Of a stretch of 64,000 bases of DNA, positions 20,976 to 31,802 are shown piece by piece. The notes under the pieces are model-generated. The model was given only the letters and a program-made list of their open reading frames with translations. It did no database searches and was not told the origin of the DNA. Made by a program: the position numbers and the translations under genes. The DNA is from Durusdinium trenchii (lineage: Eukaryota > Sar > Dinophyceae > Suessiales > Symbiodiniaceae): positions 328,738-392,737 of the forward strand of contig CAXAMN010028950.1 in NCBI GenBank assembly GCA_963970005.1, in the 5' to 3' direction. Position 1 is the stretch's first letter; each line of letters begins with the position of its first letter.

Positions 20976-21025
20976 GCCATGTCAGCCTTTGTGTGTGTGT
21001 GCTGCTGTGATTTGCGTGGCAGGCG

Positions 21026-21205
21026 CAGTACTTTGGTGTTCTCCAGGGGGGTCGGATGTACGCCCTGGCGCTGGCTGGCACTGGCTGGGGCTGCTGGGTC
21101 TCCGCCGCTGTGCGGTGTGGCGCTGGCAGGGGCTGCTGGGTCTGTTGTACTTTGGTGTTCTGCAGGGCTCGGATGTACGCCCTGGCGCTGGCGCTGGGAG
21201 CGACT
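21026..21205. repeat. tandem duplication of about 121 bp
   Basis: GTACTTTGGTGTTCT and TCGGATGTACGCCCTGGCGC occur at about 21028-21070 and again about 121 bases later, with GGGGCTGCTGGGTCT repeats between. The minus-strand frame through it (SASARAYIR occurs twice) is proline- and glutamine-rich and could be coding, but repeats make that uncertain. Confidence 0.7.
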
Positions 21206-21405
21206 TGCCAGGACTCTATAGCCAGCGGCTTGGAATTTGATCGTCTTCCGCACCGACCAGTCTGTTGCTGTTCATCACCTTGCTCTCTCGCAGGTACTGT
21301 CATCGACGTGGTCAACAGTCCTCATCACAGGACTGACGTCGTGCAACGGTTTTACTTTGAGCCTCTTGCGCACTGCTCTTGCCCAGGACACCACAAGACG
21401 CGACT

Positions 21406-21796
21406 TCAAGCTCGGCGCATTGCTCTCCTCGACGTGTACATCCGCAATCCTTCCACATTCACATACACCCACCTTTTTACCTGCGCACGCGGACCAACCA
21501 CCACTCCCTTCCTTTCCCTCCTCCCGACACCCACCGATTTACACACGCACGCGGACACGCGACCACCCGTAAGACAACCGCCACACGACCATCGCCGTCC
21601 CCATCCACTTCCAAACGACAACCCCCAACCAACCACCGCTCCCCCTTTCTCCCTCCTGCTTCTCCTCCCACAAAGTTGTTCACATGTGGGGTCATCCGGT
21701 CCTATAAAATGTTCTTTTTTATCAGCAGAGTTTTGAGAGATCTCTTCAAGGTGCTCCATGGCAGTGTCATCAGCACTCTCCTCCTGTTGGCTCAGG
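21406..21796 (-). CDS. minus-strand exon with acidic EEIS motif (copy d)
   Basis: After a minus-strand acceptor (TGGGAG) the frame reads LSQQEESADDTAMEHLEEIS, QNSADKKEHFIGPDDPTCEQ, then an arginine- and glycine-rich region to a stop at 21406. The first 30 residues match three other minus-strand exons at 22.2, 23.9 and 24.4 kb. The basic tail overlaps a C-rich + strand stretch and may be untranslated. Confidence 0.4.
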
Positions 21797-22144
21797 CTCC
21801 CAATCATTGTCATTCAACCAGAAACGAATGCAAACCCCTGCCCCAGTCCCGGTACCAGGACATAAACCGTTTAGACGTTACAAATACTAGACAAATCAAA
21901 CAGCAATGACTGACCATATCCGCAACAGGTTTGCATATGAAGGTGGTGCCAACAAAAGGACAATATGCTAGCTAGCCCCTTGGTGACCACCCATGTATAC
22001 TCCACAGCTGCCAGAATGGATGAAGTAGACGCATGCAAGCCATCTGCTTCCGGAAAAACTATGTGCTCTGCTCTAGGTCAAGGGTGCGTTGTGGTTTTAG
22101 CTCCCAAAAAGCAAACAGCAATGTACAACAACTTATGTTTTGAA

Positions 22145-22231
22145 TTTTGATCATCAGGGTCCGCATCAAAGATCTCTTCAGGGTGCTCATCACGCATGGC
22201 AGCATCAGAGGTCTGCGCCTGCTGTCTCAGG
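22145..22231 (-). CDS. minus-strand exon with acidic EEIF motif (copy c)
   Basis: After TTGATAG on the minus strand the frame reads SLRQQAQTSDAAMRDEHPEE and IFDADPDDQNSKHK. It matches the exons at 21796, 24426 and, less closely, 23996. The adjoining non-coding sequence also recurs: AGGGTGCGTTGTGGTTTTAG here resembles stretches at 20.48 and 24.29 kb, so whole exon-intron cassettes were duplicated. Confidence 0.45.
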
Positions 22232-22507
22232 CTATCAATCGTTTTTTGCTGAGCAAAACAATAAGTTATCACTCAACAGCAAACGAATACAAACCAGGAC
22301 ATGAACAGTTTAGACCTTTCTGGACAATTCAACAATGACTGACCATATGCTCAAAAGATTTGCATGAAAGGTGGTGCCAACACAAGGAAAATACGCCAGC
22401 TAGCCCCTATCAGCACAACGAAAAAAACAATTTCGGTCATTGAAAGCATCATACAACACTGAAAACACTTAAAGTTCACATGTACTAAATAGGGTGCATT
22501 GTGGCTC

Positions 22508-22927
22508 TACTGAGGAGGCAGTGGCACATGGGTCCATGTTTCAATTAGCAGGCGTGGTGCCAATGAAGGTCCTATGTCCACACTCACTTTTCATTGCCAA
22601 TCTGTGTCATGTTCCAAGCTTGGCTCGAACTCGTGTACTCAGACTCCTTCCCTTGCTTGCTATGTCACAAGCGGTGGTTGCAAGCGTGGGCGCCGCTGCC
22701 GCGTCTGAGGATGCAGCGCCAGGGGCTGTGCCAATGAGAGGCTCAAACGCTCTACGTCAAAAGACTTGTTGGCGCAGATAGCTGACTTGAAGAAAAAGCG
22801 AAGGGAGCTCTCCAAGGCAAAGAAGTTGGCTAGCCAGGTCTTGAAGGTGAAGCAGAAGAAGCTACAACGGTTGAAGTTGACTCTCAAAAAGTTCGAAGAA
22901 GCAAGCTTGTTGGAACTCTTGTCTCTT
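22508..22927 (+). repeat. segmental duplication, copy A
   Basis: About 420 bases repeat at 23300-23691 at very high identity. Shared blocks include GGCACATGGGTCCATGTTTC and GAAGGTGAAGCAGAAGAAGC. Copy A has about 27 extra bases before TTGTTGGCGCAGA. The copies are separated by about 370 bases. Confidence 0.9.
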
Positions 22928-23067
22928 CGTGTGGCTCCCAGGGACCTTCGTGTTCTTTTCTTTGTTCGCAGCGCTGCTAGAGAGCGGCGTGCGAGCTTTT
23001 GCAGCTTGGGTAGCCGAGGAGCGCAAAAAAGCTTTGGGTGCGCTGCCAGAGGTCTGGGTGAACATTG
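22733..23067 (+). CDS. coiled-coil exon, unknown product
   Basis: The frame reads ANERLKRSTSKDLLAQIADL, then KKKRRELSKAKKLASQVLKV, KQKKLQRLKLTLKKFEEASL and LELLSLR. The heptad pattern and high lysine content predict a long basic coiled coil. After LELLSLR two frames are open. One, with AAWVAEERKKALGALPEVWV behind a hydrophobic stretch (FVFFSLFAALLE), looks more protein-like, so a frameshift or a small intron at about 22925 is likely. I recall similar basic coiled coils from dinoflagellate genomes but cannot name a family. Confidence 0.45.
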
Positions 23068-23299
23068 AGATGTTGTGGTTTTTGCTTCCAACATCGTGTT
23101 TTGATCAGGGGTTTACAATCGTTTTCATCAGATATTTTCAGATTAATCAAGTATTGCAGCTTCTCCAGAAACGAAATGAGGAGATGATGGATTTTTGCCG
23201 TGAACTTCAACACCACCCATGGCAACCCAGCATACGTGCAACATCCTGGCTCCACAAGCCGAGTAGTCCGATGTACCACTTGTTTGCCAGTGCTTTCTG

Positions 23300-23691
23300 T
23301 ACTGAGGAGTGGCACATGGGTCCATGTTTCAATTAGCAGGCATGGTGCCAATGAAGGTCCTATGTCCATACTCACTTTTCATTGCCAATCTGTTTCAATT
23401 TCCAAGCTTGGCTCGAACTTGTGTACTCAGACTCCTTGCCTTGCTTGCTGCTATGTCGCAAGCGGTGGTTGCAAGTGTGGGCGCCGCTGTTGCGTCTGAG
23501 GATGCAGCGCCAGGGGCTGTGCCAATGAGCTGTTGGCGCAGACAGCTGACTTGAACAAAAAGCGAAGGGAGCTCTCCAAGGCAAAGAAGTTGGCTAGCCA
23601 GGTCTTGAAGGTGAAGCAGAAGAAGCTACAACGGTTGAAGTCGACTCTCAAAAAGTTCGACGAAGCAAGCTTGTTGGAACTCTTGTCTCTT
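23300..23691 (+). repeat. segmental duplication, copy B
   Basis: This matches 22508-22927. The coiled-coil frame is kept (LLAQTADLNKKRRELSKAKK and onward) but ends at once after LELLSLN in TAG, where copy A continues. The duplicated DNA stops at GTCTCTT; beyond it the sequence is unrelated (TAATTAGGGTAATTAGGGTGG and GGAGGCCATCGCTAG repeats). Copy B is probably a dead partial copy. Confidence 0.85.
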
Positions 23692-23879
23692 AATTAGGGT
23701 AATTAGGGTGGAGGCCATGGCTAGGAGGTTTGAGGCCGGCGCTACACTAGAGTGGAGGCCATCGCTAGCAGGTTGGAGGCCATCGCTTGGATGGGGGTCA
23801 CCGATGTCGTTGTGCTGGCGACGCGTTTTGGACCTGTTTGGCCGTTGGGAGATGCCGGTCTGTGGAAAGCAGACAGCAA

Positions 23880-23996
23880 CATAGAATAGTGTTGGTTTTG
23901 TTCAGCAGGGGTCCTCATCTGAGATCTCTTCACACACCACGCAGCACTCATGTCAGCCTCCTCATTTGAGACCTCCGTAGATCGCTCAGCCTGGGC
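23880..23996 (-). CDS. minus-strand acidic exon (copy b)
   Basis: After CCCCTTCAG on the minus strand the frame reads AQAERSTEVSNEEADMSAAW and CVKRSQMRTPAEQNQ. It is a diverged copy of the exons at 24.4, 22.2 and 21.8 kb; the block GATCTCTTCA and the GCTGAACAAAA region are shared. The acidic motif is partly lost, so this copy may be decaying. Confidence 0.35.
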
Positions 23997-24339
23997 CTGA
24001 AGGGGAACAGCGTGTTATTTGGCAAAGCTTATCAACAGTTTTTGCTGAAAACATTTGCATAAATTGTTCAGCAAGAAATGAGTCCAACCACACACACACC
24101 ACACATTGTCTGGGGACCAACATGCCTATCAACGAAACTTGATCACCGCAACTCATGTGCATTCTGTCAAGCCTCTGCAGCTGCCACCATGAAGGAAGAA
24201 GATTCTTGTGGACCAGTTGGATCCTGAACAAAGCAATGTGTTCTTGGGTGTTGCAAGCATTTTACAACATAAGCTGACATTGGTCTAGGTGCACTGTGGT
24301 TTTAGTTTCTGGGAAACTAGAAAAACAGCAACATCTCAT

Positions 24340-24426
24340 ACTACATGTTTCGGAATTTTGTTCAGCAAGGTCCTCTTTTGAGATCTCTTCAGGCACACTT
24401 GCAGTGTTCATGACAGCATCATCAAC
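24340..24426 (-). CDS. minus-strand exon with acidic EEIS motif (copy a)
   Basis: After TTTCCTTCAG on the minus strand the frame reads VDDAVMNTASVPEEISKEDL and AEQNSET. It matches copies at 22231 and 21796 in the EEIS core. The upstream intron side (GAAGCATGTTCTTTGGCAAAGC on +) repeats at 25290-25330, with the same acceptor. Confidence 0.45.
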
Positions 24427-24509
24427 CTGAAGGAAAGAAGCATGTTCTTTGGCAAAGCATCTCAACATTTTTTTGTGGAATACAAACCTTAAGTTGTTTA
24501 ACAAGAAAT

Positions 24510-25465
24510 GAGTGCAAACACACACCACACATTGTCCCTCCATTTTGAGAAAGTCTTGGTCCTGGTTACTGGGACCAGGACAAAAACAGTTTCTGTGTGA
24601 GAAAGTATACTACACAAACTGTAAGACACATGCCTTTTAGGGCAATGGCTTGCTGCCAGTCTTCCACAAATAGCTGATCAGCAAAACGCGATCACCGCAA
24701 TTCATGTGCATTCCTGCAAACAGCTGGGCCAGCTCATGATGAGGCTCATCATGCTGCTGCTCAGCGTATCCCTTCCTGAAGGAAACAGACAATGTGTCCG
24801 CAAACAAAGTCTATTACAAACGCCAGTTCCAGACCCAGACCATTTGCTATACCATCACAATTCTTGCTTACAACTACATAGAAGAACAAAAACAAATGGT
24901 TAGTTGCTACAGTAAAGATTATTAACATCCTGTTTTTTCCAACGCAACTTGTCTCTTCCAAATCTGGCAGAAGGCCAGGCCGATTCGTGTCCAGTTGCTC
25001 ATCGGTTCCCAGGAGGTCAACATTGATGTCTTCCTGGGGCGAGCGCGAATTTTAACGCGCGTGAAAACAGAATGCAAAACCTCCGAAGTTTCTAGATCAT
25101 GTTTGTTTAAAATACTTAGCCTCCAAGCTCTTGTTTGACTTCCAGTGTCCTGCGACATCTCATAGGCCTCTCTCATGAACCTGTGGTCATAGGATCCGGT
25201 GATCATTTTGGCCACCACGTGGATGTCATCCTTGGTGACAGGTTGTTGGGGCTTTAAATGATTAGACGAACTATATTTCCCAAACAACCTGAAGGGGAGA
25301 AGCATGTGATTTGGCAAAGCATCTCAACAGCTTTTGTGGAACACAAAACTATAAGTTGACTAACAAGAAGTGAGTGCAAACACACACCACACATTGTCCC
25401 TCCATTTTGGGTATGTCTTGGTCCCGGCTACCGGGGCCAGAACATAAACAGTTTCTGAGTGAGAA
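24510..25465. repeat. repeated intron blocks
   Basis: CAAACACACACCACACATTG with TCCCTCCATTTTG, and GTCTTGGTCC with a G-C-rich palindrome then CAGTTTCTG and GAGAAAG, occur at 24515-24605 and again at 25375-25465. Weaker copies of the palindrome motif, such as GGTCCCGG or GTACCAGGAC beside TAAACAGTT or TAAACCGTT, are at 19.83, 21.85 and 22.29 kb. The introns of the minus-strand gene were copied along with its exons. Confidence 0.7.
24925..25288 (-). CDS. minus-strand exon, unknown product
   Basis: After CTCCCCTTCAG on the minus strand the frame is open for about 120 codons to a stop at 24922-24924. It reads KPQQPVTKDDIHVVAKMITG, SYDHRFMREAYEMSQDTGSQ and HDLETSEVLHSVFTRVKIRA, among others. The mix of charged and hydrophobic residues is that of a folded, mostly helical protein. 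It is the longest minus-strand exon and probably lies upstream of the four acidic exons in one gene. It may end in a donor before the stop. I do not recognise the family. Confidence 0.55.
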
Positions 25466-26234
25466 AGGGGTACATGTACACTACACAAACTGTAGCACAC
25501 ATGCCTAACAGGACAATGGCTTGCTGAAACCTGAACACCAGGTCCTTTTTCAAATAGCTGTCAAGGTTGACGTGGCCACATGCTGATCAACAAAATGGTT
25601 GGGCCTGCTCATGAACAAGATTTTGGAAAGCCACAAAAATGACCACACTAATGACAACATTCTTATAAACACGCACAAACTCAAAATACAATACTATGTT
25701 TGTGAAGGAGCTCTCCGAAGGTCCGATGGTGTCCTTTTGTTCGTTCCGTCTTTGTTCTTCTTTTTCTTCATTTGCTGCCCATTGAGGCTGTACTGCTCAC
25801 TCAACTCTAAGTAGATAGGTGGTGGTGATGGGTGGTGGCCATACACCCATGGCGAGTCATGGAGGTCAGGCTGCGATGAAGTGCAGTGGGTGGCAAGTTT
25901 GTGTCATGTAATATCATCATTCAAGCTTTGCTGGAAAGTGTTTTTGTTCATTCATGTGCTTTACCAGAAGCCAGTAGAATGCCATTGAAACATTAAACAC
26001 TTAACCAAATCACTGGGGTGTTTTGTGTTTATCTATCTTTGATCTCTCAATGTGTTGATTGATTGGGATCGCTTCTTTCGAGCAAAAACCTGCAGTTCAA
26101 TAACTAAAAAAGCACAGAACGTGCGCATAACAAGTTGACACGCTTATCACAGCACCAACTGAGTATAAAGTGTGCTGCAGTCCTGTACTGGGCCCAGGCG
26201 AACTTATCTCCAAGTTTGGCACCACTAACTACTT

Positions 26235-26469
26235 GCCCCCTTGCCACCATGAAACATATACTTAATATCAACATATTGCGTTTTTAGAAAATTTGCAGGA
26301 CAGCAGCCAACTGTGGGTCTTCAACTTAGTTTGCATTTTGGTTTCAGCTCCCACACTCAAAAATGTATTTTTTTGAATGAAACCTGTTGAACTAAGGTTG
26401 CTGGAATAATTAAGGCGGTGCTTGTGCAGCACATACTGCTTCTGCAGCAGGTGCTTTAATAACTCCAAC
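26235..26469 (-). repeat. dispersed repeat with internal hairpin, copy B (inverted)
   Basis: This is an inverted copy of 18505-18700. The hairpin arms are GGAATAATTAAGGC at 26403-26416 and GCTTTAATAACTCC at 26453-26466. The two copies enclose the whole 19.9-25.3 kb minus-strand block. Copy B has about 40 extra bases in two places. Confidence 0.7.
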
Positions 26470-26540
26470 AACATATAACAACACTAACAACATATCAAAA
26501 CACGATATACCATGACAGTGGCTGTGCTGTTTGTCGCCCA

Positions 26541-26662
26541 AATGGTCTCCAAGGGGGGCTCCACCCTGGTTCGAGCCCGGGTACCTGGTCGAAGGCGTAG
26601 CCGACGGGTCATTTGCTTCCCACCCCCGACCCAAGTCGAGGGTCCGAGGCTGGGAGAATGAG
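26541..26662 (+). CDS. possible exon, arginine-rich
   Basis: One frame reads MVSKGGSTLVRARVPGRRRS and then RRVICFPPPTQVEGPRLGE with GC-rich third positions. Another frame (GYLVEGVADGSFASHPRPKS) is open too. No splice site is clear. GGTTCGAGCCC inside recalls a tRNA T-arm, but no tRNA fits. Confidence 0.25.
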
Positions 26663-27734
26663 GAAGGAAGGAAAAACCGCCGGACATGGGGTCATTGTGC
26701 CGTCGCAGCACAGGAAGGAGTCAATTGCCTCTCACAAGTGCATGCAGGCCCACGAGTTGGTGGAGGGGGGGAGGTAGTTGGCCGTGTTTGGCAATTTTTA
26801 TGGGTGAATCCGCGGTGGAATCCCCTTTAAATCGAGCGGGATGGAGAAGGTGGTGCAACAAAGATCCAGGTTAAAAACTATTGGTCTAGCTGTTGCTGCA
26901 GTAATATACTTCATCCATCCACATTTATGGAACAAAGATACAAGAACTACAAGAGATCACACTACTGCAGCATTCCAAACACTTGGAACTGAACACCCGG
27001 TTCAAAAGAGGCAGGCCATCCTTGCAGATGTTGGGCGAGCCACTGGCCTCGGTTCATCCCAGAAATCGAGGTATACTGCAGTTCTTTTTGGAGATGAGAC
27101 GTCCATCACCCCATGTAAGGCTGGTTCACTGCAGTTTCAGGCTGATACAGGATACCTCACAACAGCCGGGGCTGGTCACAGCAGGAACACATGTGAGGGT
27201 TTGAGTTGCATTCCATTTTTCTGAGGAGTTGGAATGATGTTGTTGGGTTGTTGGGGGGGTAGAGTCCAGGGAATTTCGATCATGACCATATCTGCAGCAT
27301 GTGTTGAACTTCGGGTCTTGATTTCTCAGGCGTGAACAGCTTAGGTGTTGGAGGTTGGAATTTGAAGAACAAAGATAGAAATGCCAATCCGTTCATTCCA
27401 AGGCAGGACATGGCCCTTAGATGTGCTGTGGATCATGGCCGATTGTAGTGGCTTGCGTAATTACACTGAATTAGTGGTGCGGGATGAAGAGTAGATAGAG
27501 TTCTTTGAACTGGATCCTTCAATAAAGAAGCAAAACAATATGTTTGGTGCAGCTGAGCTGCTTCCTGATTAGCTGACAAGTAAGCAAGTAGAGTCAGTAT
27601 ACCCCTTGCCCTTTATTTACGGTAAACTTATGTACACATAGACATGGAACATGGTCCGGCAGAGGAAGATGCTCCAGCGGGTACCGGCTTTATGCCATGT
27701 GTACACTTCTCAACCAAACCCGTCGATGTCCCAG

Positions 27735-27795
27735 GCCATTTCATCAGTGGTGGGAGGGATGGAAAGCTCATGTACTGGCGGCTTCAGGACATCAG
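27735..27795 (+). CDS. exon, WD40 blade
   Basis: After GTCCCAG the frame reads GHFISGGRDGKLMYWRLQD. H-F-I-S-G-G-R-D-G-K-L-M-Y-W is a near-perfect WD40 turn and strand. The donor is unclear; the frame stops at 27801. It could extend the propeller gene of 12.8-16.8 kb or belong to another WD40 gene. The 11-kb distance and the minus-strand block between argue for another. Confidence 0.6.
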
Positions 27796-28229
27796 TTGAC
27801 GTGTGCTTTCAGAAAGCGTTTTTGAATGCTGTGGCATGAGAGGCTGAAGAGTTATGTGTTAGGTATAGATTGAACTTGGAATCTGATTTTTCTCAAGTCC
27901 TTGCTCCTAGTAGCGATGCCAGGAGCCCCTAATAATAGCTTCTTGTTCCTAGTTGACCACGTTCCAATGAACGTTCCGTTGGACCTCTTCCATTCGGTCC
28001 GTGGTGGACACTCAGCCTCACCAAGCTTGTGCCCAAAAACCTCCCGAAGACCGAGCGACGGATGGGTTTGACCCACCCCTCAAGAGTCCTGCTTGTTGGA
28101 TTGTTTAATAAGTTTAACGAGTTTTCTTGTTGCATAATTCATCTGAAGAAGCCTCGTAGTGATGAAGGGACCTCTTAGCAGCAATCCTGCAGGGTTCAGA
28201 GAACTTCCCAGGATGGAGCATGCTTGCAG

Positions 28230-28277
28230 ACGGTGGAAGTGGCCGAAATCACCGCAGGTGCGGCGCTTTTCGGCGCG
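28230..28277 (+). CDS. small exon, unknown product
   Basis: Sixteen codons, TVEVAEITAGAALFGA, lie exactly between TTGCAG and GCG|GTGGTG, in one phase. Third positions are nearly all G or C. Other frames are open too, so confidence is moderate. Confidence 0.35.
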
Positions 28278-29029
28278 GTGGTGTGGATTGGAAGGGATCG
28301 AACACATCTGAGGTGGGTGCTCTCGGAAATGATGGAAGCTTTGAATTCCCGGTTCACGTAGAAGAAGAAAATGGTCGGACACAGAATCTTCCACACCCAC
28401 AGGTTTGATGAAGGGTCAGTTGGTTTCAGCATGGGTGTTCGCAATAGTATGAGACACAATCAGATGATGTTTATGCAACTATGTATTTCCAGCACAAGCT
28501 TTTGGGGAAGCGGTTCAATCATTGAAAGTGGGTTGTTTCAGCGAACCAAGAAGAAGGCTCACCAGCTCAAGACACACTTTGCAGGTCCACTGAAGACTCG
28601 CTAGGTCTACTGGCTGGCACAAGGAGGATGTCCTTCTCACCTTGGAAACATGGAGAAAACCCACACAACGAGGACTGTACAATCGCAGGAAAGAGGTCAG
28701 TAGGGGACAATCAAGTTTCAATCACAAGTTCGGCAAAGAGGTGCGGGATGTTCCCAGCAACAAACATCTCCAGTTTGTTGGAATAGTTTTGCTACTGTAC
28801 ACATCTGTACACGCTTTAATTGTTCCTTGTATTTCCTTGTGCTTATTCCATTTGCAACAGCATGCCGTACTGTACGTCTATCAAAGCTTCAACAAGTTCA
28901 TGATTTCTTTTGACCCACAAGTGCCAACACATTCGGGATTTCGTCACTTCACACTGGGATGTTTCGACACTACTGAACTGAGTGAGTCGAAAAAAAACAT
29001 CGACGGATCTCGACCGAAAAACGTTATCG

Positions 29030-29130
29030 CCGCCGCGGCCGGGACGCTGGACGTTCTCGCCAGGCGTTTGGGTCATGGGCATTGCCGCCCTGCCGGAGCG
29101 CAGTCACGGCTCGCGCGATGACCAGCGGAA
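29030..29130 (+). CDS. possible exon, WD40-like
   Basis: A GC-rich stretch with a frame reading GRWTFSPGVWVMGIAALPER then SHGSRDDQRK. W-V-M-G-I-A-A-L-P followed by S-R-D resembles a WD40 blade. Two other frames are also open here, so this is tentative. Confidence 0.3.
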
Positions 29131-29628
29131 GGCCCCGAGGGTGGAGGGTTTAGTTGATAGCATTTTCAGGAACTGGTTGACTCCCCAAAACCAAAACCTG
29201 GAGAGTGTTTGCTTTTTTTTTGGTCGGGGCTTCCGAAACAAACCAATCCAAGTTGGAAGATCGAAGATCAGAGCTGCAGGGTCTGAAGGTCTCAGATTAT
29301 TCAGTGGTTGGTTGGCAGGACGGTTTCCGGGTGATACCTGAGTGTTTGTGAAGATAGAACGAACATGTATTAGACAGAGTACAATAGAGTTGTGATGGGC
29401 ATTTGTTGCAGGATTGAGTGAACTACCATTCTGATGTCTTTGCATCAGTCCAGAAGGACTTTCCGCAGAAAAAGTTCCAGCTCCCAAGAACATAACACCA
29501 AGGGTTGTTGTGCAAAGGAGTGTCTTCCACCGTTTCCTGTTTGAGTGAAGAAACCGACCTTAGACCTTCAGAGCTGATTTCAGATCCCCTCAAGAAAACC
29601 GGTGTATATATAAATTGGTGTATCCAAG

Positions 29629-29668
29629 GACCCGCTGTTTTCCGGCGTTTTTGGCCAAACAGCGGGTC
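29629..29668. other. strong hairpin, 12-bp perfect arms
   Basis: GACCCGCTGTTT at 29629-29640 and AAACAGCGGGTC at 29657-29668 pair perfectly around a 16-base loop. TATATATAAAT lies about 20 bases upstream, and a T-rich run ending CAG follows at once. It could act in RNA, as an exon-edge structure, or be a remnant of a small element. Nothing shows which. Confidence 0.75.
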
Positions 29669-30159
29669 TTTCTTTTTCAGACCCGATGAACTTCGAGCTG
29701 CCGGAACGAAATGGTCAGACCATTCGCTGAGTGGAGTGCTTTCGCTGTTTGAGTGTTAGAACCAAGGTATCCCGGGGGATGACGAAGCTAATGCATCCTA
29801 TTGATGATTCCTCAGAACCAGGATGAACCTAGTATTTTGGAAGAATCAATGACTCTTAAATAGATGCCTTTAAAATTATATCACACGGGACTCTTGGTGG
29901 AGTACCAACGGCTATCCCAAAGTCATGAACAGCTATCATACTTATCATACAGTAATATGTTTAAGGTCCATCAATGCATCAATGACCATGTACCATGTCC
30001 ATGTCATTCAGATTAGTATGTCAATCCCATTTCAATGCCATGTAAAAACCATTTAACATCACGTTTCAACTGCAATGGCAATACAAGCATGAACGGCTCA
30101 AGTGCTTCCAACATCCCTGCTTCAACGGCCCAAACCGGTCTTTCCCGCTCCCGTTTCGC

Positions 30160-30290
30160 TCCCACGTTGCTCCGCTCCAGGCCATGTCGGGTGGTCGCCA
30201 CAGTGTCGTGCGGTGAGATGGAATCCGCCTCGCCGACCGAAGACGAAAGAGTTCCCGTTGACCCGGTTTGGTTGTTTCAACATGCGAAGA
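30160..30290 (+). CDS. possible exon, WD40-like
   Basis: One frame reads CRVVATVSCGEMESASPTED and then ERVPVDPVWLFQHAKKEMFV. It resembles a diverged WD40 turn and closing strand. The splice sites are not convincing and another frame is open. Confidence 0.3.
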
Positions 30291-30791
30291 AGGAGATGTT
30301 TGTCCGGTTTTGGTTTGCCCTTTTGGTTCAATGATGGTTGGAATCCGGTAACTATTCGTTGCTATACTACTCATTTTTGTTTCCCATCTGCCTCAATGAG
30401 CCCACCCATGCCACGCCGGGCCGCACGACGGGCCTGACGGCACGGCCGAGCCACGGCACAGCCGATGCCACGGCCGGCTCGGGGCCGATCTGGTTGACTG
30501 ACCGATGAGCCAAAGGGGTGTGAGTGAATCAGTAAGTCCAGGTTGTTCACTCACCAGGTATAGCCAGTGTAAGGTATAGGCTTGTTCTTCAGTCTCAGCT
30601 TCATGTGTTTGAAAACTAGATGTGATCTAGGGCCTCCCCAGCTTGTATTTTTCGGACAAGAGCTTGTTGAGCATGTTGATTGTGTCGTGATGCGTCCAAT
30701 TGCGTTTGACAATTGAGCAGCGTGCGCAGATCTATATAGTCTATAGATGTCTATGGAGCATGTACTGTATATATAAGTAAGGTACTTCATT

Positions 30792-30995
30792 TCAAGTTCT
30801 TGGTTCACCTCTGTGAATCCCACAATCAAATGATTCCTTAAGATGTTGACCAAGGAGCATCCAGTTGATAATCTCAGCGGTGTCTCTACCAGCAGCCCTC
30901 CAGACCTTGGCTGGTCGGTGTTCTTTTTTCCAGATCTTTCGTAGGAATCCACGGATCATTGGTATCCACTGGCCAGGCTTGTCGGAGAGAAACAC
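30792..30995 (-). pseudogene. minus-strand coding remnant
   Basis: The minus strand reads FLSDKPGQWIPMIRGFLRKI, then WKKEHRPAKVWRAAGRDTAE and IINWMLLGQHLKESFDC. The composition is protein-like, but upstream the reading jumps frames and meets stops. A retroelement or transposase relic is possible. No motif identifies it. Confidence 0.3.
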
Positions 30996-31802
30996 AAGAA
31001 ATTGACGAATAGCTAACCGATGCTATAGCGGATATGTTGGCTAATTCAACTAGTAACGGATCTTTGGAACTGTTGGGAGGTGTTTTCTTTGCCCAAATAA
31101 TGCAGTAAAAGGCTTTTAAGGGCTTGAGCCAAGGGGTGTTCGAAGACCGCAGAGTTGAAGCTACCGAGTCCATGAATGCTCCAACGGGTCCTCAACATCA
31201 GGGAGGCAAGTACCACGCAGAATTCGATAGTCGGACCTCCCACTTGCTTCCGTATGGACCGACTACGGTAGTACTGTAGGTACACCTGGGCCCCGCGGAT
31301 GGACCACCGGGAAGCTAAGATATTCAATGTCGATCCGAAGACCAACACCAGGGGTCCGTCCTTTCCAGGAGGGTTTTGTCCATAATAGGGTCCCTTTGAG
31401 CTGAGTGTTCGCAACCAACAAGGACCATTTTTGCTGTCATATTATGACCTACTTGGACTTTGTTCTGTTTTTCTGGGTGATCGTGGGGAAGTATAGTTCT
31501 AAACCCAATGTTTGGTCACAAAGAACTACCAAGTCTTTTTGGCTCAGTGGTGAGAAAGAGGAGGACAGACTTTTTCAAACACATGCCTCTCCAATCCCAT
31601 ATATTATATAGGCTCTCTGGAATATATAGACTCCCTGGTTCCTTGGAATCCTTGGATGACACTTTTCCTGTACAAACCGGTGGTTTTCTGCTTTCACATG
31701 ATAAAAAAGTGTATTTTCTATAGAGACTCGTCACCAGTGTTTCGCTGTCCCTCCAGGTAACTCTGGCCACATTTTCGGTAGAGCGACCGCAGCTTTTTTC
31801 AG

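Noticed and set aside
21379-21909. 176-codon plus-strand frame rich in P, H, T and S
   Set aside because: Comes from a C- and A-rich tract; the minus strand here holds a better exon shared with other copies.
23690-23715. Telomere-like TTAGGGTAATTAGGG
   Set aside because: Only two irregular units, not a TTTAGGG array.
26540-26600. tRNA gene suggested by GGTTCGAGCCC
   Set aside because: The rest of a cloverleaf is missing on both strands.
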